From Hungatella hathewayi WAL-18680 (lineage in GTDB: Bacteria > Bacillota > Clostridia > Lachnospirales > Lachnospiraceae): a DNA stretch of 64,000 bases. The notes under the pieces are model-generated. The model was not told where the DNA came from. It was given only the letters and a program-made list of their open reading frames with translations, and did no database searches. The first letter of the stretch is position 1. Every line of letters starts with the position of its first letter. Below are positions 53,936 through 62,636 of the stretch, one piece after another. The stretch spans positions 62,001-126,000 of the forward strand of contig NZ_JH379029.1 in assembly GCF_000235505.1 (NCBI RefSeq). Reading direction: 5' to 3'. The position numbers were made by a program, and so were the translations under genes.

Positions 53936-54130
53936 TTATCCTTTAATTCCTAGTGTTTCGGCGATGCGTTCTTTCGTTCGCTCGCACTGGTTCCTTCCAT
54001 ATATAATATCGCTGACCGTGGAATTGGCGATACCTAAGCGTTTGGCCAGTTCCTGCTGGGGGATGTCCTGCTCTACCATTGCGATTTTCATCTTTTTTCC
54101 GAATGGGGTGCATGGGATTCTTGTTGCCAT
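53936..54130 (-). CDS. Small XRE/Cro-type HTH regulator at the end of the surface operon
   Basis: This 64-aa DNA-binding protein is nearly all one HTH_3 domain (IPQQELAKRLGIANSTVSDII). The ATG at 54130 has AAGGAGG eight bases upstream; a longer frame into the preceding gene has no site. It is 32 bases after the small secreted protein gene on the same strand, so it is probably in the surface operon and may control it. Confidence 0.8.
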   Translation of the reverse strand: MATRIPCTPFGKKMKIAMVEQDIPQQELAKRLGIANSTVSDIIYGRNQCERTKERIAETLGIKG

Positions 54131-54162
54131 ATATAGTTCCTCCTTATTTAGTGTGATATTTT

Positions 54163-54816
54163 TTACTTCAGAGCTATGGTAAATGTGGGAATTACTTGGA
54201 AGCTGTCTCCATTGCTCCAACCATTACCAGTTGCTCCAAACAGAGTCATTGTAAACTTTGCTCCCGCTGCAATGATATTGTCATCCGCATTTTTTGCCAT
54301 ATTATAGGGGCTGCCTTCTTTTACGGTTTCAGTTGTCATCCACACACCGGTAGTATCAGAACTCGCTCCAGGATAGTTTATAGACTCCCCTGCTTTTCTG
54401 ACTGCAAACATCACATTTTTTCCAGTCAGTCCTCCCATTGTATTTACCAAAGTTGGGGCTCCTTCAGTTCCTCCAGTTTTATTCTTTGTTGCTATGCCGG
54501 TTACGCTGACCACCAAGGGAACTTTTGATGTATTTTCAATTGCATAATCACTGGCCTGTGTTATGATTTGATTTGTATTACTCTCATCATTGCTTGTCAC
54601 TACCGCCGCCCCTTCTGTTACCTTCACATTGGGATCAATGTCAAATGCGGCCGATATAGGCACCACTACCTGAATACTTGTAATCTTAATGGTTCCTGTG
54701 ATTGTGGTGCTTCCTGTCGTAGCGGGGGCATCTGCTGCATAAACTGCCATAGTTCCGCTCACTGCCATACCGATGGCCACCACTAACGCTGCTGCTCTTT
54801 TCCCTCTTCTCATCAT
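54163..54816 (-). CDS. Small secreted surface-type protein, paralogue 1
   Basis: This 217-aa protein has a signal peptide ending near AVYAAD (about residue 29), then a beta-rich domain. It shares a pattern with the next gene and with the C-terminus of the 1734-aa protein: a strand of the form I-x-V-V-V-P, then about 35 residues on SDYAIENTSKVPLVVSVTGI. It has no cysteine, no LPXTG and no C-terminal helix, and ends VIPTFTIALK. I do not recognise a named family. It may be a structural subunit of a surface assembly. Confidence 0.75.
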   Translation of the reverse strand: MMRRGKRAAALVVAIGMAVSGTMAVYAADAPATTGSTTITGTIKITSIQVVVPISAAFDIDPNVKVTEGAAVVTSNDESNTNQIITQASDYAIENTSKVPLVVSVTGIATKNKTGGTEGAPTLVNTMGGLTGKNVMFAVRKAGESINYPGASSDTTGVWMTTETVKEGSPYNMAKNADDNIIAAGAKFTMTLFGATGNGWSNGDSFQVIPTFTIALK

Positions 54817-54870
54817 GTAATTCCTCCTAATCCTTTTCTTTTTTTACTGCTTTATATCAATCAGCCGGCG

Positions 54871-55548
54871 CTACTGCGCTCTGACTGCACTGATTTTCAA
54901 GGTGGGGCGGACGGTGAATTGGTATTTTCCATAAAAGTCCGGGGCCACCTTTCCGTATAATCTTAAGTGTGTGGTCTCCTCCGCCGGGATTTTGGTGATA
55001 AAAATACTGTCAGCTCTTCCTGGCACAAATGCCTGCCGCTCAAATTCCTGGACGCTGCCGTATGTCTGTCCGGAGACTCCCAGAACCAGGATGGCCGTTC
55101 CCATAGGGCCTACTTTTGATATCTGGTCTACCAGCTGGAAGGACTGCTTCTCCTGGTCCGAGAACTTTTCTTCAAAACGCAGGTCTCGCTCTGTCACTTC
55201 GGCTATCTGGGAAACTTCTACCTGGATGGGTACCTTGGACCGGTTGATAATTGGCAGGTCCATGTCCTCAAACTGGAGACCCGGATTGTCCAGTCTGAAT
55301 TCCTCCTGTGTATCAACCGTAAACTCCAATCCTCCGGCTGGCAGGGCGATGGATAACAATTCTACGTTAATGTTGCCAGTAAGAACCGAGTTCTGTTCCG
55401 CACTTGAATCCTGAATGGGAAATGTGACATCTCCCATCTCCGTCTCTGCCAAAACCATTCCATTTTGTACCATACTGAAGATAAACGCCAGAACTATGGC
55501 ACGGATTCCAATTGTACTGGATGTTCCCTGTTTCTGTTTTCTGTTCAT
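54871..55548 (-). CDS. Small secreted surface-type protein, paralogue 2
   Basis: This 225-aa exported protein has a signal peptide with a hydrophobic core at about residues 14-34, ending VLAE. The body has LLSIALPAGGLEFTVD and MDLPIINRSKVPIQVEVSQI, the same pattern as paralogue 1. A C-terminal strand set ends in QFTVRPTLKI. The GGAGGG site is eight bases before the ATG. It lies 16 bases after the membrane protein gene upstream. Unknown family. Confidence 0.75.
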   Translation of the reverse strand: MNRKQKQGTSSTIGIRAIVLAFIFSMVQNGMVLAETEMGDVTFPIQDSSAEQNSVLTGNINVELLSIALPAGGLEFTVDTQEEFRLDNPGLQFEDMDLPIINRSKVPIQVEVSQIAEVTERDLRFEEKFSDQEKQSFQLVDQISKVGPMGTAILVLGVSGQTYGSVQEFERQAFVPGRADSIFITKIPAEETTHLRLYGKVAPDFYGKYQFTVRPTLKISAVRAQ

Positions 55549-55564
55549 ATGCGTTTCCCTCCCG

Positions 55565-56164
55565 TCATTCTTGTAAGACCAGTTTAATTTTGACAGCCGC
55601 CTGTCCGATTAAGTTCTCGCTTTCTTCCTGATAGGCCAGGAACACAGCTGTGCAGCTATATTCTCCGGCAGGAAGAGATGCCATCAGCGGTCCGGATTCC
55701 AGATAATTTCCCGGGCGGATGGCTCCTGTCTCAAATATCTTTTCCCCGGTATCATCAAGGGTGACTTCCACACGGATTAGCTTTCCCTGATTAGAGGGAT
55801 TTTCTATCATCCAGTTGACAGAGCAGTCCTTTCCGGTTACTTTCCCGAAGGGAGTCACATTCATGGACATGGCAAGCATGCCCTCCTCAACCACACTGTC
55901 TAACTCCTTTTGACGCTGCTCCCTTGTCTTTCCCGGAATGTCTCCAGATACCACGTTAGCCTCATAGGTCAGACCCTGCCGGGATGCCGGGGCCGCCCGC
56001 TGGCGGCTTAAGCAGACGCCTGCGGCGGCTCCTGCCGTGCAGCAGATGGCAAGCAGTATGAATGCCATTGCCCGAAATCTCCGTTTTCTTGAACTGCTGC
56101 CAAAAATTTCTCTGCGGCTGCCACGGTTCTCCCGGCTCTCTTTTATTTCTGTTTCTTCTATCAT
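55565..56164 (-). CDS. Single-pass membrane protein with Ig-like ectodomain, paralogue A
   Basis: This 199-aa protein has a charged cytosolic N-terminus (about 32 residues) and one helix (about 33-51). Its extracellular domain has the shared pattern: LAMSMNVTPFGK, WMIENPSNQGK, DDTGEKIFETG, LPAGEYSCTAVF, and a final strand KIKLVLQ. It is closest to paralogue B. I recognise no named family; it looks like an accessory or anchor for the surface operon. Confidence 0.75.
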   Translation of the reverse strand: MIEETEIKESRENRGSRREIFGSSSRKRRFRAMAFILLAICCTAGAAAGVCLSRQRAAPASRQGLTYEANVVSGDIPGKTREQRQKELDSVVEEGMLAMSMNVTPFGKVTGKDCSVNWMIENPSNQGKLIRVEVTLDDTGEKIFETGAIRPGNYLESGPLMASLPAGEYSCTAVFLAYQEESENLIGQAAVKIKLVLQE

Positions 56165-56263
56165 TTCCGCTTCTCCTCCCTGCAGTTTCTGAACCCTTCT
56201 TTATTTCTTCCTGTTGCTTCTGCTTATGTTACTTCTATTCTGCTTTTCTATTTTGACACTAAT

Positions 56264-56809
56264 TTACTCCAGTACATACAGCGTAATCTTGGCTCCCGCT
56301 CTTCCTATGTAGGTGTTATCATTGATTCGGTAAGCGTCAAAATAGGCGGTGCAGGAATACTCCCCTTTTGGAAGCTCCACATCCAGCGGAACATCATCGA
56401 TGTACTGCTCCGGGTCCAGATACCCAGATTGATAGATGACCTCCCCGGTGTCATTTCTCTGGATGGTGATAGTGAAACGCTTTCCATTGCCCAGTGGGTT
56501 CTCTATCAGGAGATTGGCGGTGGAGGCCCCGTTTTTCATGAAAGGTGTGGCATTGATGGAGAAGGCCAGCCTTCCTTCCTCCACTACCTGGTTTAATTCC
56601 TGCTGGCGTTTTTCCAGGTCCTGGTTCAGGGTTCCGGTTTTTACATTCGCCTCAGCCTCCAAGGAAATGGGCTTCGGGGCAGCCTGGACGGACTGGGTAT
56701 GGGTGGATACAATATATCCGGCCGCCCCCAGTACCATCAGGCAAAACAAAGCTGATAAGAGGATGACAAGCAGATTCATATGGCTTGTATGTGTTCGTCT
56801 TTGACTCAT
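56264..56809 (-). CDS. Single-pass membrane protein with Ig-like ectodomain, paralogue B
   Basis: This 181-aa protein has a short N-terminus, one helix (about 11-34) and the ectodomain with LAFSINATPFMKN, LLIENPLGNGK, NDTGEVIYQSG, LPKGEYSCTAYF and a final KITLYVLE. The match to paralogue A along the whole domain is obvious by eye. Its ATG overlaps the stop of paralogue C by four bases. Confidence 0.75.
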   Translation of the reverse strand: MSQRRTHTSHMNLLVILLSALFCLMVLGAAGYIVSTHTQSVQAAPKPISLEAEANVKTGTLNQDLEKRQQELNQVVEEGRLAFSINATPFMKNGASTANLLIENPLGNGKRFTITIQRNDTGEVIYQSGYLDPEQYIDDVPLDVELPKGEYSCTAYFDAYRINDNTYIGRAGAKITLYVLE

Positions 56810-57366
56810 CCGGTCTCTCCTTCCTGGTTTTCGATAATACGCAGAGTGATGGTAATAGACATCTCACCGGCTGGAGTTTTGTTGTCAAACAGTTCAATTC
56901 TGACGGTGGCAGGATATTCTCCCACTGGCAGACTTTTCTTCAACCGGATGCTTTCCACATAATATCCCGGGTCCACGCGGGTGGTACTGCCTATCAGCTT
57001 TCCGCTTTCTTCCAGGTACAGGCTGATTCTGGCACTGTAATGATTCTCCACCGGGTTCTCAAATTTGATGTTGCAATCACGACTTCCCCCTTCCATGGTG
57101 GGCAGCTGGTTCAACATCACACGAAAATCACCGGCTTTTACTTCTCTCGGTTCTTCAGACATCAGAGTCAGACTTCCCTTTTTTGCATATTTCTCCGGCC
57201 GGATATCAAGCTGTGCCCGAATAGTTATGGAGACTCCATAGCAGGCCACAGCTGCCACTACTCCGAGTACGGCAAACAAAATTACCGTCATAGCCGAAAG
57301 CCATCTGTTTCTGCGATGGCGGCTCTGGATAAGGTAAGTTTTTTGATTGTTCTTTTGTATTTTCAT
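56806..57366 (-). CDS. Single-pass membrane protein with Ig-like ectodomain, paralogue C
   Basis: This 186-aa protein is the most divergent of the three: basic N-terminus, one helix (about 25-45), then FRVMLNQLPTMEGG, IKFENPVENHY, EESGKLIGSTTRVDPGYYVES and LPVGEYPATVRIELF. The start at 57366 follows an AGG-containing site, 16 bases after the stop of the GLUG gene; a longer frame would overlap that gene by 100 bases. It sits next to the 1734-aa protein and may act directly on it. Confidence 0.72.
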   Translation of the reverse strand: MKIQKNNQKTYLIQSRHRRNRWLSAMTVILFAVLGVVAAVACYGVSITIRAQLDIRPEKYAKKGSLTLMSEEPREVKAGDFRVMLNQLPTMEGGSRDCNIKFENPVENHYSARISLYLEESGKLIGSTTRVDPGYYVESIRLKKSLPVGEYPATVRIELFDNKTPAGEMSITITLRIIENQEGETG

Positions 57367-57382
57367 CTGTCCTGCCGCCCCT

Positions 57383-60300
57383 CTACTGGAATACCACAGC
57401 ATCGGTTGACGCACTATAATCATCCGCCATAACTCTGAATTGGTAACTGATAGTGAATCCGAAGTTTGGATGCCCGCTGTCATAGTATGGGTCCGACTGG
57501 TATTTCAGGAAATAGCGGTACGAAAGGGTGCCTCCTGCTTTCAGCTGGCATTTCATCCAGGGATTCGCATCTCCTGCCGCATCCGGATTATAATACAAAT
57601 CTTCACCGATGACTCCGGTTCCCGTCTTCGGATTTGTGATTCCCAGTTTGACTCCTGAGTCGTAAATTTGGCCGCCTGCATAAGAAACATTTTTGGCGAT
57701 TGGCTTCAGGGCACGATAACCGGTTCTGTCGGTTTCACTGATGGGTGTCACTTTGACGATATTTGCTTCCATCGGATAGGCATGGCTGTTTTTCATAGCC
57801 ACATCGCTCACACTGTATGCGGTATCCTCGGCGCCTCCAGGCAGCAGTTCTTCCATAGTCACATCGGCAGGTAAATCCACGATTAGACTTTTTCCAGTTA
57901 CTCCCTTGATAGTGAAGCGGATTTCATAACGGGTGGTATTGGAGGACAGTTCCACCAACATGTCCCTGGATGTTGGATAGGTGTAGGCGGCCCCTGTATA
58001 TAGTTTCAAGCTGCTGATTGTCCCGAGGCTCTGAGACGGATTTTCCAGCGACATCTTTGCCGGGTCCAGCATTGTTTCCGTGCTTCCTGCTGCGCCGGAC
58101 AGACCTACTTTTCCGTTAGCGCTTGTGGTTCCAAAGCTGTTATAGTATTCTGTCTTCCATTCTGTCAGGATTACCAGCTCACTGCTGGCTGTTTCCTGAC
58201 TGGCATAGCGAAACTTTGCATCTACTATGCTGCCAGTGACTCCAAAATTTAATAACACTCCGGCAGCTCCATCCGCATCATCCACAGGCACTGCTTCCCC
58301 TGCATTTATCATTACCGGCGGTTCAAGCGTTGGGTATCCCTTTGTGGCCTCTGCTGTCAGACTGGTATACCATATACGGTCTTCCAACGTATTGACCTTG
58401 TCTCCTACAGTGTTCAGCCCTGTCGTCTGCTCTTTTATCTGTGTATTTCCTGTGGAAGACAGCTGGCTGACAAAATTGCTGTCCGCCATAGACACAAGGC
58501 CGCCCTTCCATCCGGTATCACTGTAACACCGGTTCATCCCGCTTCCTGTTCCTGGATTCCCATTCACAGCCCCGGCCATGCCTGTGCCGGATACCGTAAT
58601 ACTCCCAGTCAAACCGCAGGCGTTATAACTGTTGCGTATGGTTCCTGCCTCTCCACTTCCGACGATTCCTCCGGCGCGGGAGGAGGCACCAGTTCCTGCT
58701 ATCACAGTTTTCAGGTTATAACAGTCCCGGACTGTCACGCCGGCTGTTGTCTGTCCCACGATTCCTCCGGCGTTTCCGCCAGCTGTCACACTCCCCTTGC
58801 CATCGCCACTTTCACTGTTTTCACTCCGGTTATAACACTGGGCAATCGTTGTCGCTCCGCTGGCATTTCCAACAATTCCACCTGCATTATTTCCCGTAAT
58901 CACCGCATTAGCTACTCCTACTCTGGAAACAGTTGCCCCGGCTGCGGTTCCAAATAATCCGGCTGTGCCAGTGGTATTGACATACAGGTTCTGAATCTGA
59001 TATATTCTCCTGGTATCAGCAGTATCGGACAAGTTTTGGCTTACAAATGTTCCAATATAAGCTAACGCCCCATCTTTCCCGATAGGCATCCAACTCAATC
59101 GTCCGGCAGGCTGGTAATGGCTCTCTGTTGTCTTCATATCAATATCCCTGACAAGAACCGCTTTGACTCCTGACTTTCCGGCTACATTAACCTGATAAGC
59201 AAACCAAGCCAGCTGTTCCGCCGTTGTTATCTCATAAGGGTCTGTATTTCCATCTCCGGACGGAGTTTCCATATCTTTTATGAGGCCATACTCCAATGCT
59301 TCGCCTACCGCCTCCCAACTTTCCGCCGATGTTAACATACCGGTATCCAGCACCGGATAACTGTTTCCTGCCACATAAGTCCAGGAGTTACCGGTCAATT
59401 GTCTGAAACTGCTTCCGTTTAACCGCCAGGCCGCACCCCAGGTTCCCAGGGCCGCTGATTCTACCGCAATACCATTAACTGTTCCGTAGTAGCAGTTTTT
59501 ATCCACCAGACAGTCTGTTATGAGGGCGCCTGCCACGTCACCAGTTCCAGCAATGGAGCACTTCACGCCGCTGCTCTCCACCGGACCAGCGTTATAGCAC
59601 CCGGTTATCCTTATCTTGCCCGTAACGGTTTCTCCGACAATTCCTCCAACATTACCGTATCCCTTCACACTTCCCTGGTTATAACAGTTTCTTATGGTCA
59701 CTTCATTTGAAGACGAGCTTTTTCCCAGAATTCCTCCTGTGCTGCTGCCAGTGCCCGTGTCGGCAGTAACCTCTGCATCTTTCGCATTATAACAGCCTTC
59801 AATCACCAGGCTGCTGCTGCTTTCCGTTCCGCCCACAATTCCTCCAAAATTCGCTCCGTTACCAGCGAGACTGCCCGTAATTCCACAAAAGCTGACTATC
59901 ACGTTATTCCCACTGATAAATCCGGCAATTCCACCTATGTAACCCAGACCTGATGCATCCAGGCGGCTGTCGGCTACTGTCAAACCAGAGATTTTGGCCC
60001 CGTCTCCCAGCACTCCAAACAATCCCAGCTTCTCTCCATCTTTAGTCATCATTCTGGAAACCGTATGTCCATTTCCGTTGAACGTCCCTGTATAACAGAT
60101 TCCACTATCCTCACTGCCTATGCAAATCCAGGGAAGAGCTTTTGACGTGATGTCTGCATCTCCCAAATCATAGTCAAAACCGGTATAGAGACCACCAAAC
60201 AGATTGATGTCTGCTTTTAATTCGGCACAGAGGGCTGGATTTCCACTATTGACCTGATAAGCAAACCATGCCAAATCCTCCGCTGTCCAGATACTGTATG

Positions 60301-62587
60301 GGTTCGCCAAAGTCCCTGCGGTTTCAGGAGATGACGGTTTGGAGCAAGAGGGCGCCGTCGCCACCGCACCGATATCAGCCCAATTCACTTTTACCTTGCT
60401 GACCGTATAGATGGGATATCCATCATTTCGCTCGGCGCTTCTCTGCCAGCCTCCGCCGCCTACTCCCGTATTCAGTTTTTCCAACAGACCGCCACTGCTC
60501 TCGGCAGTAACCGTACTCATATCTGCTGTGGTCATACCGGCACATTCTTTCACCGTTCCCCCATTGCCGCTTCCCACCGCCGTCAGACTGGGCGAACCGC
60601 TGGTGTTTATATTCCAATAGCAATAGTCAATAGTTCCACCGCCCCCATTGGTGAAGGTGCCTGCAATAACTCCCGGAGTTCCGGATTCTGCTGTAATGTG
60701 TCCCGTCGTGTAACAGTTGGATATCTTCTGTCCCCCGCCTCCGACCGTGCCTTCAAAATGACCGATAAATGCACCGGTCCTGCCGGTAGTTCCTGTGACA
60801 GAACCACGATTATAACAATTTTGAATGGTAATCTGGGTGTTTGAAGTGCCATCACTTTTCACAGTTCCCACAAAGGCCGCCACTCCACCACTGTCGGTTA
60901 TGCCGGATGATGTCACACTGCAGTTGGAATACAGACCAAGTCCTTTGATGACGGCTCCACCCCCGGCACAGCCAAACAGACCGGCATGCCCATCTTTCAC
61001 TACGGACATACCGCCGATTACCTTTCCATTGCCATCCAGTGTTCCTTTGTAAATGCTGGCGGCCGTGCCGATTGGCTCCCACGGAATAGGGGATGTCATG
61101 CTTCCTCCGTACCGCTCGCCAATCAGGTTTATGTCCTTTAACAATATGCCGCAGATGTCCGGATTGTCTGTATTTACTTTTACCATAAATGCTGCCAGCT
61201 GTTCAGGAGTGCCCAGCTTGTATGGGGCGCTTAAACTGCCGTCCTCTTCTCCAAGTACACCGGCTTTTACCAACCCATCAAGGCCGCCCTGTCCTACTAC
61301 CTGCCAGCTGTCCGGTCTTTTGAGACTTCCGAAACCGGGATATTCTCCCTCGGTATATTTCCATGGGCCATCCATGTTCTGACCATTTAATGCATAGGCC
61401 AAGGCCCAGGATTTTAACTGGGTTTCAGTAAGCATTTGGGCTCCGTCATACGGTGCTGTATTGTCATGGCCATCTTCTGAGTAGTAAAAACAATTGGATA
61501 ATTGGCTAGACTCATTGACAGTCGTAATACTGCTTTTTACACCATCTCCGCTCATAATTCCTACGTTATAACAATTCATAATACGAACATGGTCATGACC
61601 AAATAAAAACTGACCTGCGATACCGGAAACACCTGACGCCTCACTCGAATCGTTCACAACTTCACCTTTGTTATAACAGTCAGTAATCACACTTCCATTA
61701 CCGCTTGTGCTGAGGTACCACCCTACAAGCCCTCCTCCTATTCCGGTACTCCTGATAACAATTTTCCCTTCATTCCAGCACCTGCTTAAATTTAACAATC
61801 CGCCCCCGTCCACCTGGCCTACCATACCACCGCTTCGATTAATTCCTCTCATTGCTCCCTTATTAGAACAATTTGTTATCGTACTTACTCCTCCACCTGC
61901 ATGCGAAGCAATACCAGCAGCTATATTACCGTCCAGCACACTATTAGCACCAATATGAACATTTTCAATAACGGCATTTATCATTGTATTAATCAGTCCC
62001 AGCTCTTTGTCAGCTCCCTCTCCGCACAGATAATCAATCTCATAATTTCCTCCGTCAAAGGTCCCTGAATATAAGGATATCGGAACCCATTCCAGTGGTA
62101 CGTCGGTACTACCGCCAAATCCGTCTCCCCGAAGGCTGATGTCTGCCGTAAGAAGTACATTCTGATAGTCTTTCGACAGGTCCCCGGCGTTTACCTTCAC
62201 CATAAACCAGGCCAGTGCCTCTGGCTTTCCTATCTTCCACGGGTCACCCGCCGTACCGCTCCCAGCCAGCGCCCCGGCGGATTTCAAGCCTTCCTCCGTC
62301 TGTGCGGCTCCCACACCGGCCCAATCGTTATATATTACATTCTCCCTAGGAGTTACTTTGAGCGATACGGTACGGGATACATTACCTACTGTGGCTGTGA
62401 CAGAACCGGCTTCTATCTGTGGCTGCTGTTTTTCCAATGAGGATGGCTCAGAATCTGTGGAAATCTCCTCCGCCTGATTTTCTTCCGCAACGGCAACAAA
62501 TGGTTTTATTCCCGGCATGATGAGAACCGACAAAAGCAGACATACCGCCATGCGATTCCAATTATGTTTTATCCGTTCCTTCCTCAT
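57383..62587 (-). CDS. Giant secreted GLUG-repeat beta-helix surface protein
   Basis: This 1734-aa protein has a signal peptide ending about VAVAEE. Residues 59-80 look like the C-terminal half of an Ig-like repeat. Four large repeats follow (about 105-420, 450-730, 760-1080, 1115-1425). Each opens with (E/A)xLAWFxxxVN and DINL, continues with GLUG-type GGIVG turns and NCYNxG turns, and closes with a YP motif. The last 170 residues (1565-1734) resemble the two small secreted proteins of the operon. There is no LPXTG, SLH, LysM or terminal helix. The start has GGGAGGA upstream. GLUG repeats form right-handed beta-helices used as adhesins; binding target unknown. Confidence 0.85.
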   Translation of the reverse strand: MRKERIKHNWNRMAVCLLLSVLIMPGIKPFVAVAEENQAEEISTDSEPSSLEKQQPQIEAGSVTATVGNVSRTVSLKVTPRENVIYNDWAGVGAAQTEEGLKSAGALAGSGTAGDPWKIGKPEALAWFMVKVNAGDLSKDYQNVLLTADISLRGDGFGGSTDVPLEWVPISLYSGTFDGGNYEIDYLCGEGADKELGLINTMINAVIENVHIGANSVLDGNIAAGIASHAGGGVSTITNCSNKGAMRGINRSGGMVGQVDGGGLLNLSRCWNEGKIVIRSTGIGGGLVGWYLSTSGNGSVITDCYNKGEVVNDSSEASGVSGIAGQFLFGHDHVRIMNCYNVGIMSGDGVKSSITTVNESSQLSNCFYYSEDGHDNTAPYDGAQMLTETQLKSWALAYALNGQNMDGPWKYTEGEYPGFGSLKRPDSWQVVGQGGLDGLVKAGVLGEEDGSLSAPYKLGTPEQLAAFMVKVNTDNPDICGILLKDINLIGERYGGSMTSPIPWEPIGTAASIYKGTLDGNGKVIGGMSVVKDGHAGLFGCAGGGAVIKGLGLYSNCSVTSSGITDSGGVAAFVGTVKSDGTSNTQITIQNCYNRGSVTGTTGRTGAFIGHFEGTVGGGGQKISNCYTTGHITAESGTPGVIAGTFTNGGGGTIDYCYWNINTSGSPSLTAVGSGNGGTVKECAGMTTADMSTVTAESSGGLLEKLNTGVGGGGWQRSAERNDGYPIYTVSKVKVNWADIGAVATAPSCSKPSSPETAGTLANPYSIWTAEDLAWFAYQVNSGNPALCAELKADINLFGGLYTGFDYDLGDADITSKALPWICIGSEDSGICYTGTFNGNGHTVSRMMTKDGEKLGLFGVLGDGAKISGLTVADSRLDASGLGYIGGIAGFISGNNVIVSFCGITGSLAGNGANFGGIVGGTESSSSLVIEGCYNAKDAEVTADTGTGSSTGGILGKSSSSNEVTIRNCYNQGSVKGYGNVGGIVGETVTGKIRITGCYNAGPVESSGVKCSIAGTGDVAGALITDCLVDKNCYYGTVNGIAVESAALGTWGAAWRLNGSSFRQLTGNSWTYVAGNSYPVLDTGMLTSAESWEAVGEALEYGLIKDMETPSGDGNTDPYEITTAEQLAWFAYQVNVAGKSGVKAVLVRDIDMKTTESHYQPAGRLSWMPIGKDGALAYIGTFVSQNLSDTADTRRIYQIQNLYVNTTGTAGLFGTAAGATVSRVGVANAVITGNNAGGIVGNASGATTIAQCYNRSENSESGDGKGSVTAGGNAGGIVGQTTAGVTVRDCYNLKTVIAGTGASSRAGGIVGSGEAGTIRNSYNACGLTGSITVSGTGMAGAVNGNPGTGSGMNRCYSDTGWKGGLVSMADSNFVSQLSSTGNTQIKEQTTGLNTVGDKVNTLEDRIWYTSLTAEATKGYPTLEPPVMINAGEAVPVDDADGAAGVLLNFGVTGSIVDAKFRYASQETASSELVILTEWKTEYYNSFGTTSANGKVGLSGAAGSTETMLDPAKMSLENPSQSLGTISSLKLYTGAAYTYPTSRDMLVELSSNTTRYEIRFTIKGVTGKSLIVDLPADVTMEELLPGGAEDTAYSVSDVAMKNSHAYPMEANIVKVTPISETDRTGYRALKPIAKNVSYAGGQIYDSGVKLGITNPKTGTGVIGEDLYYNPDAAGDANPWMKCQLKAGGTLSYRYFLKYQSDPYYDSGHPNFGFTISYQFRVMADDYSASTDAVVFQ

Positions 62588-62636
62588 GCTGCTTCCTCCC
62601 ACATTTTGTTATCTGATTGCTGCACTTTTTATCAGT

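Noticed and set aside
54163-57366. WxL-locus interpretation of the surface operon
   Set aside because: The small secreted proteins lack the W-x-L motifs and no DUF916-like protein is recognisable, so the resemblance is only in gene sizes.
57383-62602. CRISPR or DNA-level tandem repeats in the GLUG gene
   Set aside because: The repeats are protein-level and divergent in bases; no regular direct repeat and spacer pattern exists.
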